Shown one piece after another: positions 47,418-61,930 of a DNA stretch of 64,000 bases. Below the pieces are notes generated by a model that was not told the origin of the DNA, made no database searches, and worked only from the letters and a program-made list of their open reading frames with translations. The stretch spans positions 62,001 through 126,000 of the forward strand of contig VWZP01007937.1 of NCBI GenBank assembly GCA_013396995.1, in the 5' to 3' direction. Numbering within the stretch: the first letter of the stretch is position 1; every line of letters starts with the position of its first letter. The position numbers and the translations under genes are program-made. This DNA is from Dicaeum eximium (taxonomy: Eukaryota; Chordata; Aves; Passeriformes; Dicaeidae).

Positions 47418-50400
47418 TACTCATTGTGCAGCATTAGGATGTTATATATTTATATGTTTAGAAAACTGGATGACATGTCATGTAACATTTGGAATTAAAA
47501 TTTAACCTGAATGTTAGTTTGCACCTAAAAACTCCCCCCAAACAGCACAAACAACAAAACCCCCACTCAAAACAGATATTAAAATATACAAAAGACTTCC
47601 AACCATAATATTAATACTATTATTATTATTGTAGACAATTAGGATAAATAATTACCGCAAAGTATATATTCATCCTTACTATTACAGCATTAATTGACTT
47701 TTAAAACATAAAACATAAACACTGATGTTTGAGGCCTAGAAAACATTCATTCTATTGTTTGAATAATGATTTCAGTCTACAGGAAAACTGTTGCTTAGTT
47801 TTTCCTGTAACATGGAACAAAGAGTATTTTGTAGTAAGTTGCCATCCTTTCTCTTTTCCTTTCATTCATTGTCATTTAAAACATTCTCTCATTTAATTTA
47901 CATTTTAATCTGAAACAGAATATTACTTTCAAAATAATACTACAGCATTAACATCCCTTTGCACTCAGAAACATATTTCTTGTATCTATTCAATTTAAAG
48001 TGAACCCACAATACTCTAAGCACCAGACTCAACTTCTAACTTCTCCATCACTTCTTATATTTTTTATTCCTCTGAAAAAAACTCAGTGTGAGCTGTAGCT
48101 TGTCCCTCATGTGTCAAGTTCTTCACTGACTTTGCATAAGGAAATTCATAAGCACATGAGTTATTCTGCATTGCTTATTTGTCTCAAACATCTGATCTAA
48201 AACACGTCATCTGATTTGTATTTCTTAATATTTTATAGGTGAGTTAGTTCTGAGTCATTTTTCTCTGTTTCCTGTGTCTAACCAAGATGCTGCAGGACTG
48301 TGTTGAAACATCAGACTTCACTGAAACAAAGGCTTCACACAGATCAGGCATTTAAACTATTTGTTCATTTCAAAAGTGGTATTTTGGCTGCAGTATATTT
48401 TTTCCACTCGTGTGGGAGGAATCATGTTTTATTGTAAGCATCAACACTATTGTTAAAATAAATTGTTCTTATCTGTTAGTATAATACTTTTTCTTCTTGT
48501 CTTGTTTTCTTAAGAGACAAAAACTATGCTCAGTACATAGTTTTCAAGTTGCTCAAGATATAATTAGTCTTTAAATAGTCATAAAAAATATTGGCTTAGC
48601 AATTACAATGATGATACAGTTCCTGTAAATATGTAATTCTTTTCTTCGTAAACTGTCAATCCCACATGCTAAGAACACCCAAAAGGGCTACTTGCAAAAA
48701 TTTAGATACAGAGGTAACTTTTTAAACCCAGAAATGATAGTCAACGTTGACTTCTGTTTAGGCAATATTGGAAAAGTAGATCTGAATGTGTATAGGAAAG
48801 ACAAATGCGCCCAGTTAGGTGCTACACTCGTGAAGCACTTTGTTAGGGATTTACACATATTCTGCAGCAGTTTTCAATACTGAAAACAGATTATTTAAGA
48901 TACTGATCAGGTTAACACATATTCTGTTCATTCAAGCTGTATAATGAGATAAAACTATATTGTATTTTGTTGTATAGGTCTATATAAAATTTAAATTACA
49001 CATAGCATTTATCAAAATAAAAGTTCTTATAGATTTAATCAGCTGTATGATGCACCCATCTATGCATATTAAAGATTGCCATCACATTTATTTTTCAATC
49101 AGCAAAATTTTCTTGAATGAGGATAGTTCACATTCAGCACTCCGAATTAATTTTGCATTTAACACTGTATGTACAATGGAGGTGAAACTGTGATGTGAAA
49201 CGTTTTGTCTCTGCCAGTCTGAAGATTTCAACTATGCTCTGCCCTGCATTGAGAATGAGAAGAAAATGAATCATTAGAAACCCCTGCCTGGCGTATTTGG
49301 TGCTCCAGCAAAAGTCATGAATATGCAGTCCTGCCTCTGCTTTACTGCTTGAACTGGGATGACTCCAGTGGCTCGGCTCTGCCCATCATACTCACTGCTG
49401 CCCCTTGCCATAGTGATGGGAATGGTGGTGCACTGCCTGCCTCTTTCCCTGCTCCCTCTTCTTCCCCAGCCTAAGCACAGCCAGCCCAGGTACACAGGTA
49501 GGGCAGAGGTGGATGGAAGGGAGGAAGAAGCAGGGTCTCCACTCAGCAGAATTTCCACCAAGATCAATGTGTTTCTGTGTCCTGGAACTGCGTGACAGCG
49601 CCAAAAGAGACCATGCAGGAAGCAGTCCCATTTACCCAGTGACAGTATATGAAAGCTGTATCTATCAGCACAAAAAAATAGAAAGCGTAATTTTCAGTAT
49701 GATATGCTTAGATATATGTACAGAATTTTGATACATTTTTATATATAGGAATCATATATTTCTATAGAACTTAATGTTGTTTCAGTGCAAAATGCATTTA
49801 AATGCTCTTTAATAAGTGATTTCAGAGTAATCAGCTTGTGCTACAACAAAAACAAAAAACAAAAACACAAGCTCTTGCAAAGGGGGAGGAAGAGAGAGAG
49901 AGAGAGAGAGAGCGAAAAAGATGTGTGGTGCATACAAAAAAGGAGTGATATTAACAATTCGATGGGTTCCTAGTTGGTGGAGCAGACTGAGCCAGACGCA
50001 TACATTAGCGGCTGTCTGCTGCTGATGGGAGCCTGCTCAATGCGGTGGAAATGAAGGATCACCTAGGCTCTGACACCAGCTTATTTGTACATTTTAATTT
50101 TAAAAAGGAAAATCACTGTTTTACAGGAACATCTTAACCCCTACATGATTTTTTTTTCTTTTTTCCTCCCGCATATTGTTTGCTAATTTACTGTCAACTT
50201 AAAGTGCTGTTTAACTATAGCCCAACAAAACATCAGTCAAAAAACAGAGTGAAGTATTAGCTTCTCTTTTGTCTGCCATATACAATTGAATTATTATTTT
50301 GATAATTGTCTACTTTAATTTTTAGTCTTCATGGGATATGCAACAATTTTCTGGAGCTTCATTTTTGAGGCATTTTAAGTTTCAGCAATATACAATTTCA

Positions 50401-53400
50401 TATTTCACCCAAACAGTGCAAAAAAAGAAAGGCTCATAACTCAAGCTGGGGTGATTTGATCAATTCTTTTCATTAACCTGAAAGTCTTTAGCACCTTTGT
50501 ATAGTACTACATATATGAGACAGGATTTCTTTTCCAACCATATAAACTCTAAGATCCATTAATACAGTGCTGAAGACTGCTACACGAGTCAAGGGAATTC
50601 CAATCCAAGTTAATTACTGTTGGAATTAGAGGGAAGAATATTTTACTTGAAGTTGTATAACAAGAATCTACAATTATCACATTTCAGGGCATTGCACTAT
50701 TCACTTGATGAAAAATGTCAATGAGGTTTAACAGAAGATGTTCTGCATTTCCGTGGGTAATGAAAATCGGCACATCCACGATAAGCTAACACAACATTTT
50801 CAGTGTGTTAATAACATGCAGTGCAGCAGAAATTTCTGTAGGCAGTAAATGTAGCCATCATTTCGATTCGCCTGTGTGATGATTATGCTCAATTCCTGAC
50901 TAGGTACATAATTTCACACTGAAAAACAGTCATCTCCTCTTAGGGACCAACTGTAGCCTACAAAAAAAAAAAAAAAGAAGAAAGAAAGAATGACTACCAT
51001 CTGAGTCTGAGGTAATAACTAGCAAGGTAGTCACACAATAGAAAAAACATATCTGGAATACTATAAAAATGCCAGCTAAAATTGTATCACTCAATTAAAA
51101 GTAGATACATTTTATTATGTTCATTTAAAGTGGTTTTGTCCAAACCATGTATCTGAGGCATTCATCACCTTATTAAGTTTTTTTCATTGTTTGATGATGA
51201 CAGTAGGCATCTTCCGAGTTTGTTGGATGCTGTGTTGTTGCACTCCTTGGCAACACCAGAGTGATTCTTATGGGGAGTTATACTCTGACCAGAATCCAGC
51301 TGAATTGATTGATGAGCTTCACTTGCAGGGCCTGAGTAGCAACAAGTGGATGGAAGCCTTAGAGAGCAAGTGAATGTCAGATTAATAAAATTAACACTGA
51401 AAAAATTATGTCATCTTTAAAAACGCCTTTCACCTCTTAAGTAGGGTTTAAAATTAATCACAGAATCTTCCATTTGACTATAGACTAAAGTTTATCTGGT
51501 AGCTTTCAGAAGCACAATCTTTACGCCCGTTCCTACTTATTTAGGAGTTAAGGATTAGTCATAATTTTGGGATAAACTATATGTGCTAATGATAGTTTGA
51601 GCAATATGAGTATTCTGTAGGGAACAAGGCAGACAATATTCTGTACTTTTCTTTTACTTGTTAGCTGTTGCACTGGGGCCGTGATTCTCTACAAGGAGCA
51701 TGTTCATTTATTTAAATGGCCAAGCAAATCAACAAAGTTGTGCTGAGTAGTTGAGGGTTGGTAATTTTGGTTTTGGTTTTGGGTGGTTTTCTTCCACCAC
51801 CACCACCCCCAACTTCTTTTCTTGGATGTGTACGTGTCATGCATGGGAAGGTATGAAGGAAAAACAGCTATTCAGCAGAGACACGTCCCACCCCTTTAAT
51901 TAAGCTTTTCCTGGACTATGTAAAAACACTGGCAATGTGTAAATCCCATTTGTGGGCTTGTTATTATTATTTTAACAGATTCCTAAGTATTATATTAAGA
52001 TACCTCAGTGATGAAATACACATGAAAATAGTTGCATTAGTAAGTCACTTGATACCAAAAGGGTTGGATGGCATCGGCACAGAGCCAACTAGAAGATTTT
52101 ATTTTTCATTTAATTCCTTTCACCTAGTAGGCTCCCTAAGCATTAGGCAGAACCCAGTATGTGGCTAAGTTATTGCTCCAGTGTTCATCACACAAAAAGC
52201 ACAGTCTTAGCATTTGTAAATTTTCTTCAGGGAGGTTTCTAATCTAGACAGCATTTGCGTTTGGGGATTACACCACAGTCTGTTCCCCACCACCTCCCCC
52301 TCTAACATGTAGCCCTTTCAACTTCTTCAAAGAAGTGCGGAAAAGTAGGTTCTTTTATTAATAGCAGAAAACAAACCGACTGCTGGACTTCCGTGGCAGA
52401 GCTCACATAATGCGACAGGGTGGGAACTGTAACAAAGAATGCTTGAATGCACTAAACGTATAGTGAAACCCCATTTACATTCACTGATGGGGCTTAAAGT
52501 ACAATAAATGAGAAGTTTAAAGTAGAAATAAGCAGGGCTATGAAAAGACTTCACTGAAGGTGGGTACTTCTTGAAAAGTTTAGCACAGGATTTAATTTCA
52601 AACTCAAGCCTTTCCTAGTAGAATGCATTTCTTCATAGTGCATCCCTTTGCTTAAAGCATTTCCACTGGATGACAATAAATCAGATGAAGTGAGTGTCTC
52701 CAATGCATAAAGAAGTAGATTCTGTTTATCCAGTTTATATACTGAATTTCATACAAGTGAGACAGTTAGCAGTGGAAAAGTCTACATGGTTCACTGTCTG
52801 TTCCTCTACACTTTCTGTCCTCTGCAAACTGCCTTTGAAGTGCATGGGGAAAACTTTGTGTCTAGAAAAAAAGTTTGATTGTGGGATCCTCACTTGCTTT
52901 CTACTACTAAAATGTTTCTGTCCATGTGGGTATAGGTACGCCAGAGAATTGGACAAGGTGGTTGCTTTTCTTCTGCCAAAGTTATTCTGTGAAATAGAAT
53001 CTTACAAGTGAGTAACAATGACCTCTCCCCTTCTCTTCATCTCTTTGTTTCAGCCCCTTCCACAGCCCCACTGTAAGGCCCAAGAAGATGCTGCCTTTGT
53101 TCTCCTAGGAGTTTAAATCAGCATTGCTCCCACTGTTTGCATTTCTCTCCACAGTAGTTCTTCATCCTGAACATGAAGGATGCATAAATTGCCCCTACTT
53201 GTAAATTTTTGCAGACTCTGCATTTCCTCCCTGGGCCCCATTCAGAAACAACCAGCAGTCAGACATAAGATATTAGGTTGTTGGTCGCAGTTTTCCAAAC
53301 AAAGCTCTTCTTTCTCCTTTTCTTTTGAATAATGGCATGATAGTCCTGATCCCTGCACAATCGCAATGGAGGTTCATTTGTGGAACATCAGATTTAATAA

Positions 53401-56400
53401 CTGTGATTTGGGAAAAGCGGGCTATGGGATAATTTTCTGCTGCTCTGTTCAGCAGAGGTAGTTTCTGTTAGCAATGAGCATGAAAGTTTTGCTACCAGCA
53501 TTTGGCCGGATTCATATTTCCAGAAGGTTTGACGGTCGGCCCTTGCCCTCAGGGAACCTAGTTCTGCTTTGGCCTTACAGGAGGCAGGTCCACGGACTCT
53601 CACACGGCTGCCATCCTGCAGCGGCTGGCATGAGCCTAATCCAGACACAGCACCTCTCCATCCCTATGGCACAGTGTCCCAACAGCACAGGAATCCGTGT
53701 TCAGCAAACCCAGCACATGAAATGGCCGGCACAGCCATTTTGTGGTGGGATTTATAGCCTTCCACTGCAAGCACAGGGTTCATCCCTCTGTCGGGAAGAG
53801 TTGTCACAAGTCTGAGGATACACAGTGCTTATAGCTCTTGCTGGTGTTATTAATATACACTCACTGGAGTATTCAGGGAGTTAGATTTACTGTGAGATTT
53901 TAAATAAACATAGGAGACCGTGCTTTTCTGTTGTTTATTATGTTGGCATATTATTTTGGGTCTTAATTCTCAAACTTATGTCTCCTTCTGAAATAGAGAA
54001 GTATGGTCAAAATATTGATGTTTTAGGAGCCATTGAGGCACCCTGTTTTTAAACAATGAGTGGATGTTTAGAAGTGAAGCAGGTTACCAGTGCAGCATTG
54101 GAAACCTCTCCTGGCTGACTCACAAGGTTAGATTTCTTGTGGGTGTTGCCACTATCTGAGCGTTGAGGTTTGGTAGGCTTTTATGAGCTAATAAATTCCA
54201 AGGGCTTCAGCTTGGCTTTCTGAAATTTGGTAATCATTCCTTAAATGCTATTGGGAAATCAAAATTACTACATGCAATAACTAACACTTTTAAACCCCTT
54301 TGAAATGTTTCCAAACTGCTGCCTACATGCTCTTCTTTGCTGCATCAATGGCTAAAGATTTAGGGTCACTTCCTGGCTCCCATCATGAAGGCAGACAAGT
54401 TCCCTTGAACCTTCACTTTTCTTCCCTGCCACTTTCCCAGTGCTGTCCAGACAGACTGTGGGCTCTTTCATGTGGGGAATACCACTCACTAATGAGAGCA
54501 CAGTGACTGTCACAGGGGGACCTTGAATTTTATTAGAGCTCTGAGACCTCAGTATAAAGCAAATATTAGCAAAGCAGGAGGTCATGATTTAGTGTGGCAG
54601 TGTGGGGCAGAGTTTTATACATTTCTTCTACCATCTTTTTTCTGTTGTTTGTCTTTCAGTTGTTCACAGTAACTTAGTGCAGTGTTTGGAAAGAGGGGGT
54701 TGCATCTGAACAAGCTGTGGGGTCTCAGATCCTGATATTCAACTAATCTCCATTAAAACTCTTCAGATTAGTTTTGATATGCACATTTACTTTTTTCAGA
54801 TTGATATTTCTAATGGTCCCAATGATCTTCTGCAAAAGCAAGTAAGAGAAAAAATGGAAAGGGGGAGCTCCACAGAGAGTCCCTGGCTCATAATAATAAA
54901 TCAGTCTAATGTGTGTGTCTCAATTCTGCGTGATTTTACCATGGTGAAAAAAATCCTTCATCTTGGATTATGAAATGACAGCAGAACTTAATACCTGCAG
55001 CAGTCTTCTGAGAGGACTTGAAGGTTCTTCTGCCTGTGGTAAAACTTGTGGATAAATGCCATCCATGAATGCCATGGATACCTCCCTGTATCCTCTCTGC
55101 TTCCAGAGACCATGTGCCATTCACTAGAGCAGGAAACTTGGTACCACATAGGACTTGCACCTTACATGGGCTAGGCTAGAAATACAGCTAGGCAGTTCCT
55201 TCTTTCTTTTTTCCCCTCCTTTTCCCTCCCCCTTGCTCTCCTCCCTTGTGTCTTCCACACACAGCAGAAATATCCGGTCCGCTGCCAAGGCAAACTCAAT
55301 CATCCAGTCTGACTTCCTCCATAAAACATGCCAAAGCATTCACCAAGCAACTCCCACATCAACACCAACAATTTCTGTTTGGTTAGCATGTATATTTAGG
55401 ATTTGGGATGGCAGAGAATTCATAATAACCTCCTGGAACAGTCTCCCACCAGTCTATTACATCAATATTAAAAACATAGACTTTATTTCTAATTAAAACT
55501 TGTTTAACATTAGTTTCCAGATACCCTTTTAATTTTCCTGACAATTTAAATGGTAATTTGCTTCCTTCCACCTTTTAGGATTTTCAGTGAAAAACTAATA
55601 AGATTCATTGTCTCAAAAACTAATGAGTCTTCATTGTCTTACTCTAGGATTTTGGGAAGATCAGATCATGTTGCTTGTTCTTGTTTGAGTCTTTCCCTTT
55701 TTGTCAATATCCTCTGCAAATACTAATAGCAGAATGAACAAGCTGATGTCAGGAATGGTATCATTAGCTTGCTAGTAATTCTTCTTTTGTTCGACTTACT
55801 CATTGATCTTGTTTATTCTCTTCTTTGCTTCACTATACTTAGACCACACGTATAGCTAAAGGAATAAAGAGAGAAAATGATTTGGAAAAGTCTTTTTTGA
55901 GGTATTTAAAAGTTGCCAATTCTAGTTAAAATTAGTAGGAGTTTATCACCTAAACTGTTAAGTACTTCTGTTGCCTTTATTTAAGTAAAACCTTATGTCA
56001 ATGGGAGAAATAACAGAATTAGCTTATCAGTCTTTGAATAATTATTAGCCAGGTAGTTGACCTTCATGAATCTATTTATTGAATAACTTGTGTTTAATTT
56101 CAGAAGGAAATAGCAGCAGCTGTATTATTCTTACTATTTGAAAACTTGCTTGGTTTCAGCATTTTCTGCGTTTCTTGTATGCTCAGGTTACAGAAATAGA
56201 TCCTACAGATGGATTAAAACATACCCATGTGTTGAAGCCAGGCAATCAGTCTCACATTTTACAGGTACCCATCCAAACAACTAAGATATAGCTAGCTAAA
56301 GGATTATTTTTAATATGTTTCTCCAAAGTTCCGTAGCCTATTCCCTCCAAAAGGCTTATTTGTCTGATCTCAATAAATCTGCAAACATACACATTTTATC

Positions 56401-59400
56401 ATTTTCCTATCATGTGTTTGGGGAGAAGGGACGGGGGGGAAGACTGATCTTAGATAAGCAATGCAAGTTGGTTAAGAAAAGAGGAAGCTGTCATCTGTAG
56501 CATTTCCAGACACAGCAGTACAGTTCCAGACAGCCACCTGAGTATTATTGCTCTGCCTCAACTATAAATCACAGTCTGGTAATGGCCAAGGCTGACACTC
56601 TGACATTTTCAAGAAGAGTAAAAGACCCGATTTGAATGGAAATCAATTTCATTTCATATATCTTGGGGTACTCCAAACATGGTCTTGTTCTTTTTTTAGT
56701 GTCTTATTCAGAATTTCCATGATTTTGTTGAAGGATTAGTTGTTCTATACAATGACTCTGGTTTCCTACGTAAAGTTTAAAATTACAGAAATACATGTGT
56801 GTACAGTGTATCACAGTACCTGGTACCATGGAGAAAGTTACTACCTTTTCTGGCAGCCTGCTGAAGGTGATGGGCACAGCTCCTGAAGCTACATTACCTT
56901 TTTCCCACCTCCAAAGGCAGTAGCTGTCCTGCACTGGAAGGATGAAAAGGCAGGCTCAGATCATGTGAAGCCACAGCCCTGCTCTCCTGCACGTGAATTC
57001 CCATGGGGTGCCCCAATGTGGTGGCAGTGTTGGCACACCAGGACTTCCCATTGTGCAATAAATTGTCATGCTTGTAACAGCCTTTCTGTAGCAAAAATGA
57101 CCCAGAAGTTCCAAAAATTTCAGCTACACTTTTTATTATTTGAAGAGACAAAAATAAACCCCAAGCAAATGGAATTAAAGTGTGTTTTTTTCTATTTTTT
57201 TTATTTTAATTTTTTCCTTTATTTTTTTTTCTTTTGCCTGGACTGTCAGAATGTACTGTAAAGACGAGATATTCCCCATCCAATAGGGAGGGGAATGAGT
57301 GACTGCAGTACCCATGGAACTGTTGGACTAACAAGTGTAAGTAAATACAATCCCAAGCGTCCTTCACTCCGACTGCTCTGGTACATAGCACAACCCTTTT
57401 TGGAGCAAGGTCACTGCCCAAGGTGAAGGCTTTGAGGTGGCACCAGACCTCCAGTGATTGAAGGTCCAAAACTGAGCCTGAAATGTTCTTTCCAGTAGCT
57501 TCACAAGGAGCTACCATGCTCTGCAAAATTTCAGTTTTCTTATTTGGCAACACAAAAACCATCTAGAGGACACTGGTTAAAAAAAGGAAGGTGGCATAAG
57601 GTAATGCATGTATGAGAGTCTAAGCCAGTGAGTAAGCTGCACCTAAATTTGCCAACAGATACATTCCTATGTGAAACTGAGAAAGGAAAAGCATCCTTAG
57701 CATACAGAGGATTAAAAATATCTGATGGCCATTCCGTGTTTAAGCCCCTTAAACAGGATAGTGCGAAACACATTGTGGTGTCTATAGCAACAGGTGTGAA
57801 ATCAAAGGTAAGGATTTTTCTCTCTTTGTGTGTCTCTTGCCTGCTGCACAGTACTCCTGGAAAACGTGTAAGAAGCTCATTAAAACCATGCATATATAAC
57901 ACAGACCCAGTGCATCAAATGACTTCCAAAGGCCTCAGCTATGTGCTATGTCTAGACACTGTCTGTGGGCTTTATCACAGCACATCTTAAGGAGCAGTAA
58001 AACACATCTGGTGTGGAGAGAAATGCTAACAATCTAGCAAATTGCTAGCATCTAGCCCAGAATCCTTTTTCTCTGACAATAGCCACTGGGACATGCCCAA
58101 GGAAAATGATAAGATCAGGACAAGTAAAGTGATACTTCTCTGTTATGGTTTGTTTTTTTTTTCCTGTCTCCTGTGGAATTCAATGCAGTGCCTAATAGCT
58201 GGTACCAACCTATTTAAGCACCCTTGGCAGAATTTTTCTTTTATTTTGTGAATGTATTTAGTTACTTGTGCTTTAATTTTCTGAACACTTTTGGTGTGAT
58301 AACAATGGTGTATTTCCTTGATTACAAATATCTCCAAGTTCTGCAAATTCATTTGCATCCAAGGAAGACTGAGGAAATTTTGGAGCCAGTGTAAGTGATT
58401 TGCATGGATTTCCAAGGTGCAATGCCTCTATTTAACCTGCATCATTATGCTCACTTAATTTGTCACTGTGTTTTCTTGGCAGGGAGAATTTCTAATGTTC
58501 AGTCATATGGCAGATTTTACCTGGGGCCAATGTTTTTTTCTGATATGTGTAGCTTATTGTCAAACTTTTCCAGCCACACACTGTTCTGTACAATGGAGAG
58601 ACTTAAAGGTGGGTTAAATCAGAATTGTGACATTTGGCACTGTGATGTTCTCATGACTGTATGTATCAGTACAAAGCATATCCTTGCAGACCAAGGCATT
58701 TCGTAGCCTTGTAGTTTCCATAAAGGAATGCTTTGTTAAAGTCAAGGGGAGCCTTTGGCTTCAGCTGCTAAGATATCACCATCAAATTTAAACATTTTGA
58801 AGAGTGGCCACCATCCTTACAAGACACTTAAACTATTTCCACTCTTAAAAAGCTCCATACTATGAGCTGGATCCTTTTGTGCTTAACATATCCCCAAATT
58901 ACATGGGGGACGAGGTAATGAACCCTGGAAAGCATTTCTCTTGTCAGAACATCACATCCACCTAGTCATGGATTTCAAGAACAAGATGAGAAGTTTACAT
59001 TGAAGACTGCACCAAACCAGAATGCTAGCTCTGGAAAAAAAGAGTCTAAACTGTCTATATTCCAAGACTGAAATGTTCTGTTTAGATTCAACCAAAGAAA
59101 TACAATATTTAGCTGGTTTGCTCAGGATCTAAAAACCTCAACAAAAATAGAAACAAATCAAGTGGCCTCACTCTGTATCATTTAACACAATGCAAAACTA
59201 TCCTGGCATATTCTTAATGGAACATGAGTTTAAATATTAACTGCTTATTTTAAACAGAGATTTCAGCTTTTAATATAGCAGCTTTATAGGAGGACTCATG
59301 TCGACTATTATGTGATTTTTTAAAGTAACTATAGCATCACAATTTGTAAATTGTATGTTAGAAAAGACTCTACCTGAAGTAATTCAAAATCCTCATTTTT

Positions 59401-61260
59401 TAATACAGTGATTGAATTTTCATTTCTAGAACAAAGTTTAGCATCTAATAGTAAGTTCTGATTTTAGGGGGATTAGATCAAGTAAAGCCACTCTGCAGTG
59501 TATATATATATAATATAATGCCAGTATATTAGGGTATATTACAACCCAGCTGATGAGACAAATCAAAATGGATTCATGTGGTTACTTGGTATTTCTTTCA
59601 AGCCTGACTGAAATTTAGTGCTTGGGACTTTGGAGGAGCCATAAGTCATTACAAATGTTTAGAAAATGTAAAGTCACAGTTGCCATTTGCCTTAGGGCAT
59701 CCTACTGGTGATACTCCCACAGTCCACTGGAACATTGTGACATATCTGCCAGCCTCGTATTGATGTCTCAGATTCTTCAAGTCATCACAAAAGGCAACAG
59801 ACACTTAATACATAGGAAATCAAGTCCTATGTTACCTGTCCCATTCCACTGTTCTCTCGAGAACTTCACAAACTACATATTTTGTTCAGGAAATTAAAAT
59901 GATGCCTTAAAATACTCAATTGTGACTATTATAACCAGCTTCAATTTTTTGAGTTCATATTTTCAGGAGGCTGGATAAAAGCACAGATTTATAAAATATA
60001 TCAGTGGATACTTGGTGTAGCTCAGATTTATGAAAGCCACAGTTTCATACGGGGGCACAAGACAGCATTTGACCACAGTTACTGCTATAATGGTCAGGTC
60101 ATGATTTCTCTTTCTTTAATTTAATTTCTTTTTTTTTTTTTTTTTAATGTTGATGTTAAAAGGTAGACTTTTTAACCAATAGCTGTCTGTAATGCTTCTG
60201 CCATTACAAAATTGTGCTCTCCTTTTTCATTAATTGATCTCTTTTTGGTCTGTTTTTAACAAACGTCAGAACACCAACTGAGGCACACGTTTGGATTTCA
60301 GTTGTATAAACATATCAGTGCTCTAGCTTACTCTGTTCATAGGTGCAATGAGCAGCTTAAAGTGTACAGTCCAGGGAATTGATGGTGATAAATGAGCTGC
60401 CAACATCACAGGTGGGGGTGGGTGCTTCTTTCCCAAAAAGCTCCAGCCGGAACAGTGGCCCCGTCAGACTCACAGTGAGCAGAGGCAGCTCTGCTGCACA
60501 GAGGTTCTGCAGACCCACACTGGGACTCCCCTGTCCTTCATCCCCAGGATGAGCCTGTCCCTACTCAGCAGATCCATGGAAGAGAGAGGGAAAGGGCAGT
60601 TCACTCTTTTTGGAAGTGCTGTCTCAGAATGTCTGCAGGCTCAGGTGAGAAACAAAACGCATTTCAGTGGCAAAATCTAGACTTTTTTTCTTTTTACTGC
60701 ATGTGAAGACCAGGGTCTTTGTCAGTTTAGTTTTTTAAATAGAAGCAGAATTTCTGTTCCCTGTTCTGAAGTTGTTAACCTTTTTCCGATAATTTTTCTC
60801 TTCTTTTGCATTATTTGCATGCCTCTGAATTTCCTGTGAGAGTGATCCTTGTAGAAAAGATTCAGAGGCCTTTTTGAGAAATTTCTCCCAAAAATGAATT
60901 ATCAGTTTACATAGATTCCTTGAAGGCTGAAAACTAGTGCATTAAAGCCAATTTCCAGCGGTTACAGAAGATATTTTCCTGAAAAGCCTTTACACAATTT
61001 AAAAAGACTAAGCACAATTCTCAGACTGGTAGAAAGACAAGTTCCTAACATTTCAGAAACACAGAGACCGATGAAAGAAAAGCATGAGGTCGTCCATATT
61101 CTCCATGATGAAAATCAGGCCAAGTTAATGACCACCATAATCAGGTTTAGTCCCACAGACCTTAGGAGACCTCACATATGCCAAGCATCAGGCTGGCTGA
61201 TTGAAAATATTGCTATGGATGTCCTTTGATCTGCATTACTGCTGACAAAAACTGTGCAGG
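47418..61260. other. Non-coding interval downstream of mir-125b-2
   Basis: No gene or clear interspersed repeat was recognised across this roughly 14 kb. An (AG)n tract lies at 49889-49912, and a 17-base T run at 60129-60145. Blocks near 49,920-50,100 and 50,740-50,940 have the balanced, complex look of conserved regulatory DNA, but I can point to no decisive motif. Frames up to 120 codons at 57,206-57,990 occur on both strands together and carry no motifs. Confidence 0.55.
49889..49912. repeat. (AG)n microsatellite
   Basis: This is a purine-only AG dinucleotide repeat of about 12 units, extended on the left by a G/A-rich stretch. It is a polypurine tract that could form triplex DNA. Confidence 0.9.
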
Positions 61261-61265
61261 TGTAG

Positions 61266-61270
61266 AAAGG
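61266..61270. repeat. Target-site duplication, left copy
   Basis: AAAGG directly precedes the LTR and is repeated exactly at 61926-61930 after it. A 5-bp duplication is the usual signature of class III (ERVL-type) retroviral integration. Confidence 0.85.
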
Positions 61271-61925
61271 TGTCCTGGATTGTTAAGAAAAGGTCTTCTA
61301 TTTGCCATCTGTTAAAGGTGGAGCAGTTAGCTTCTGTTAAATGGGCAGTTTTTGTTATCTCTTCCACAACCAATCTCTTCCTCTGGGGAGATATCTTCTG
61401 TTAATGGGCCATTGAGCCTCACTGCATGACTGATAAAATTACATTATTGCATTGTCCCAAGGGGAGGAGCCAAGAATTCCTACATGAATATAATCAGAGA
61501 CTTTGGGACACTGAGGCAACCTCTTCTCCACTGGATTCCCAGAGGAAGAACAGGCCCATCTACACCACCACCTGACTTTCAGAGGGAACCTACACCATTC
61601 TACAGGATCACTGCTTCAGTAGAACTACATCTGTCACTGCAGGAGGAGCAGCCACCATTCAACTGGAGTGCTATCAACACCCGACCCCCAGGGTGTCAGG
61701 TCATATCCTGACTCTGTCAGTGGGGTTTTTTTGTTTGTTTGTACTAGTTACATTTGTATTTTTCAGTTTTCCTAGTAAAAATCTGTTATTCCTATTCCCA
61801 TATCTTTGCCTGAGAGCCTTTTAATTTCAAAATGGTTGTGATTTAGAGGGAGGGGGTTTACCTTTTCTATTTCAGAGAAGGCTTCTGCCTTCCTTAGCAG
61901 ACACCTGTCTTTTCAAACCAAGACA
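61271..61925 (+). mobile_element. Solo LTR of an endogenous retrovirus (ERVL-type, passerine-like)
   Basis: The 655-bp element begins TGTCCTGG and ends CCAAGACA, an 8-bp terminal inverted repeat with one mismatch and the canonical TG...CA ends. It is bracketed by the 5-bp duplication AAAGG. No internal viral genes (gag, pol, env) or second LTR are present, so it is a solo LTR left by recombination. Plus orientation is preferred: a GGGGAGGAGC box (61461-61470) precedes a TATA-like AATATAAT (61487-61494), and an AGTAAA polyadenylation-like signal lies at 61774-61779. The terminal region with GCAGACACCTGTCTTTTC matches an LTR family I associate with songbirds. A 75-codon frame inside it is not a gene. 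The 5-bp duplication suggests ERVL; the family name cannot be assigned by eye. Confidence 0.9.
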
Positions 61926-61930
61926 AAAGG
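61926..61930. repeat. Target-site duplication, right copy
   Basis: AAAGG matches the left copy at 61266-61270 exactly and fixes the right boundary of the LTR. Confidence 0.85.

Noticed and set aside
57540..57990. Pair of 120-codon frames on opposite strands
   Set aside because: They overlap each other, have no motifs, and no splice or promoter context supports either.
58034..58048. CTAGCAA-A-TTGCTAG quasi-palindrome
   Set aside because: Seven-base arms are within what chance gives in 64 kb, and nothing else is associated.
61484..61711. 75-codon open frame inside the solo LTR
   Set aside because: It lies wholly within LTR regulatory sequence and does not resemble gag, pol or env.
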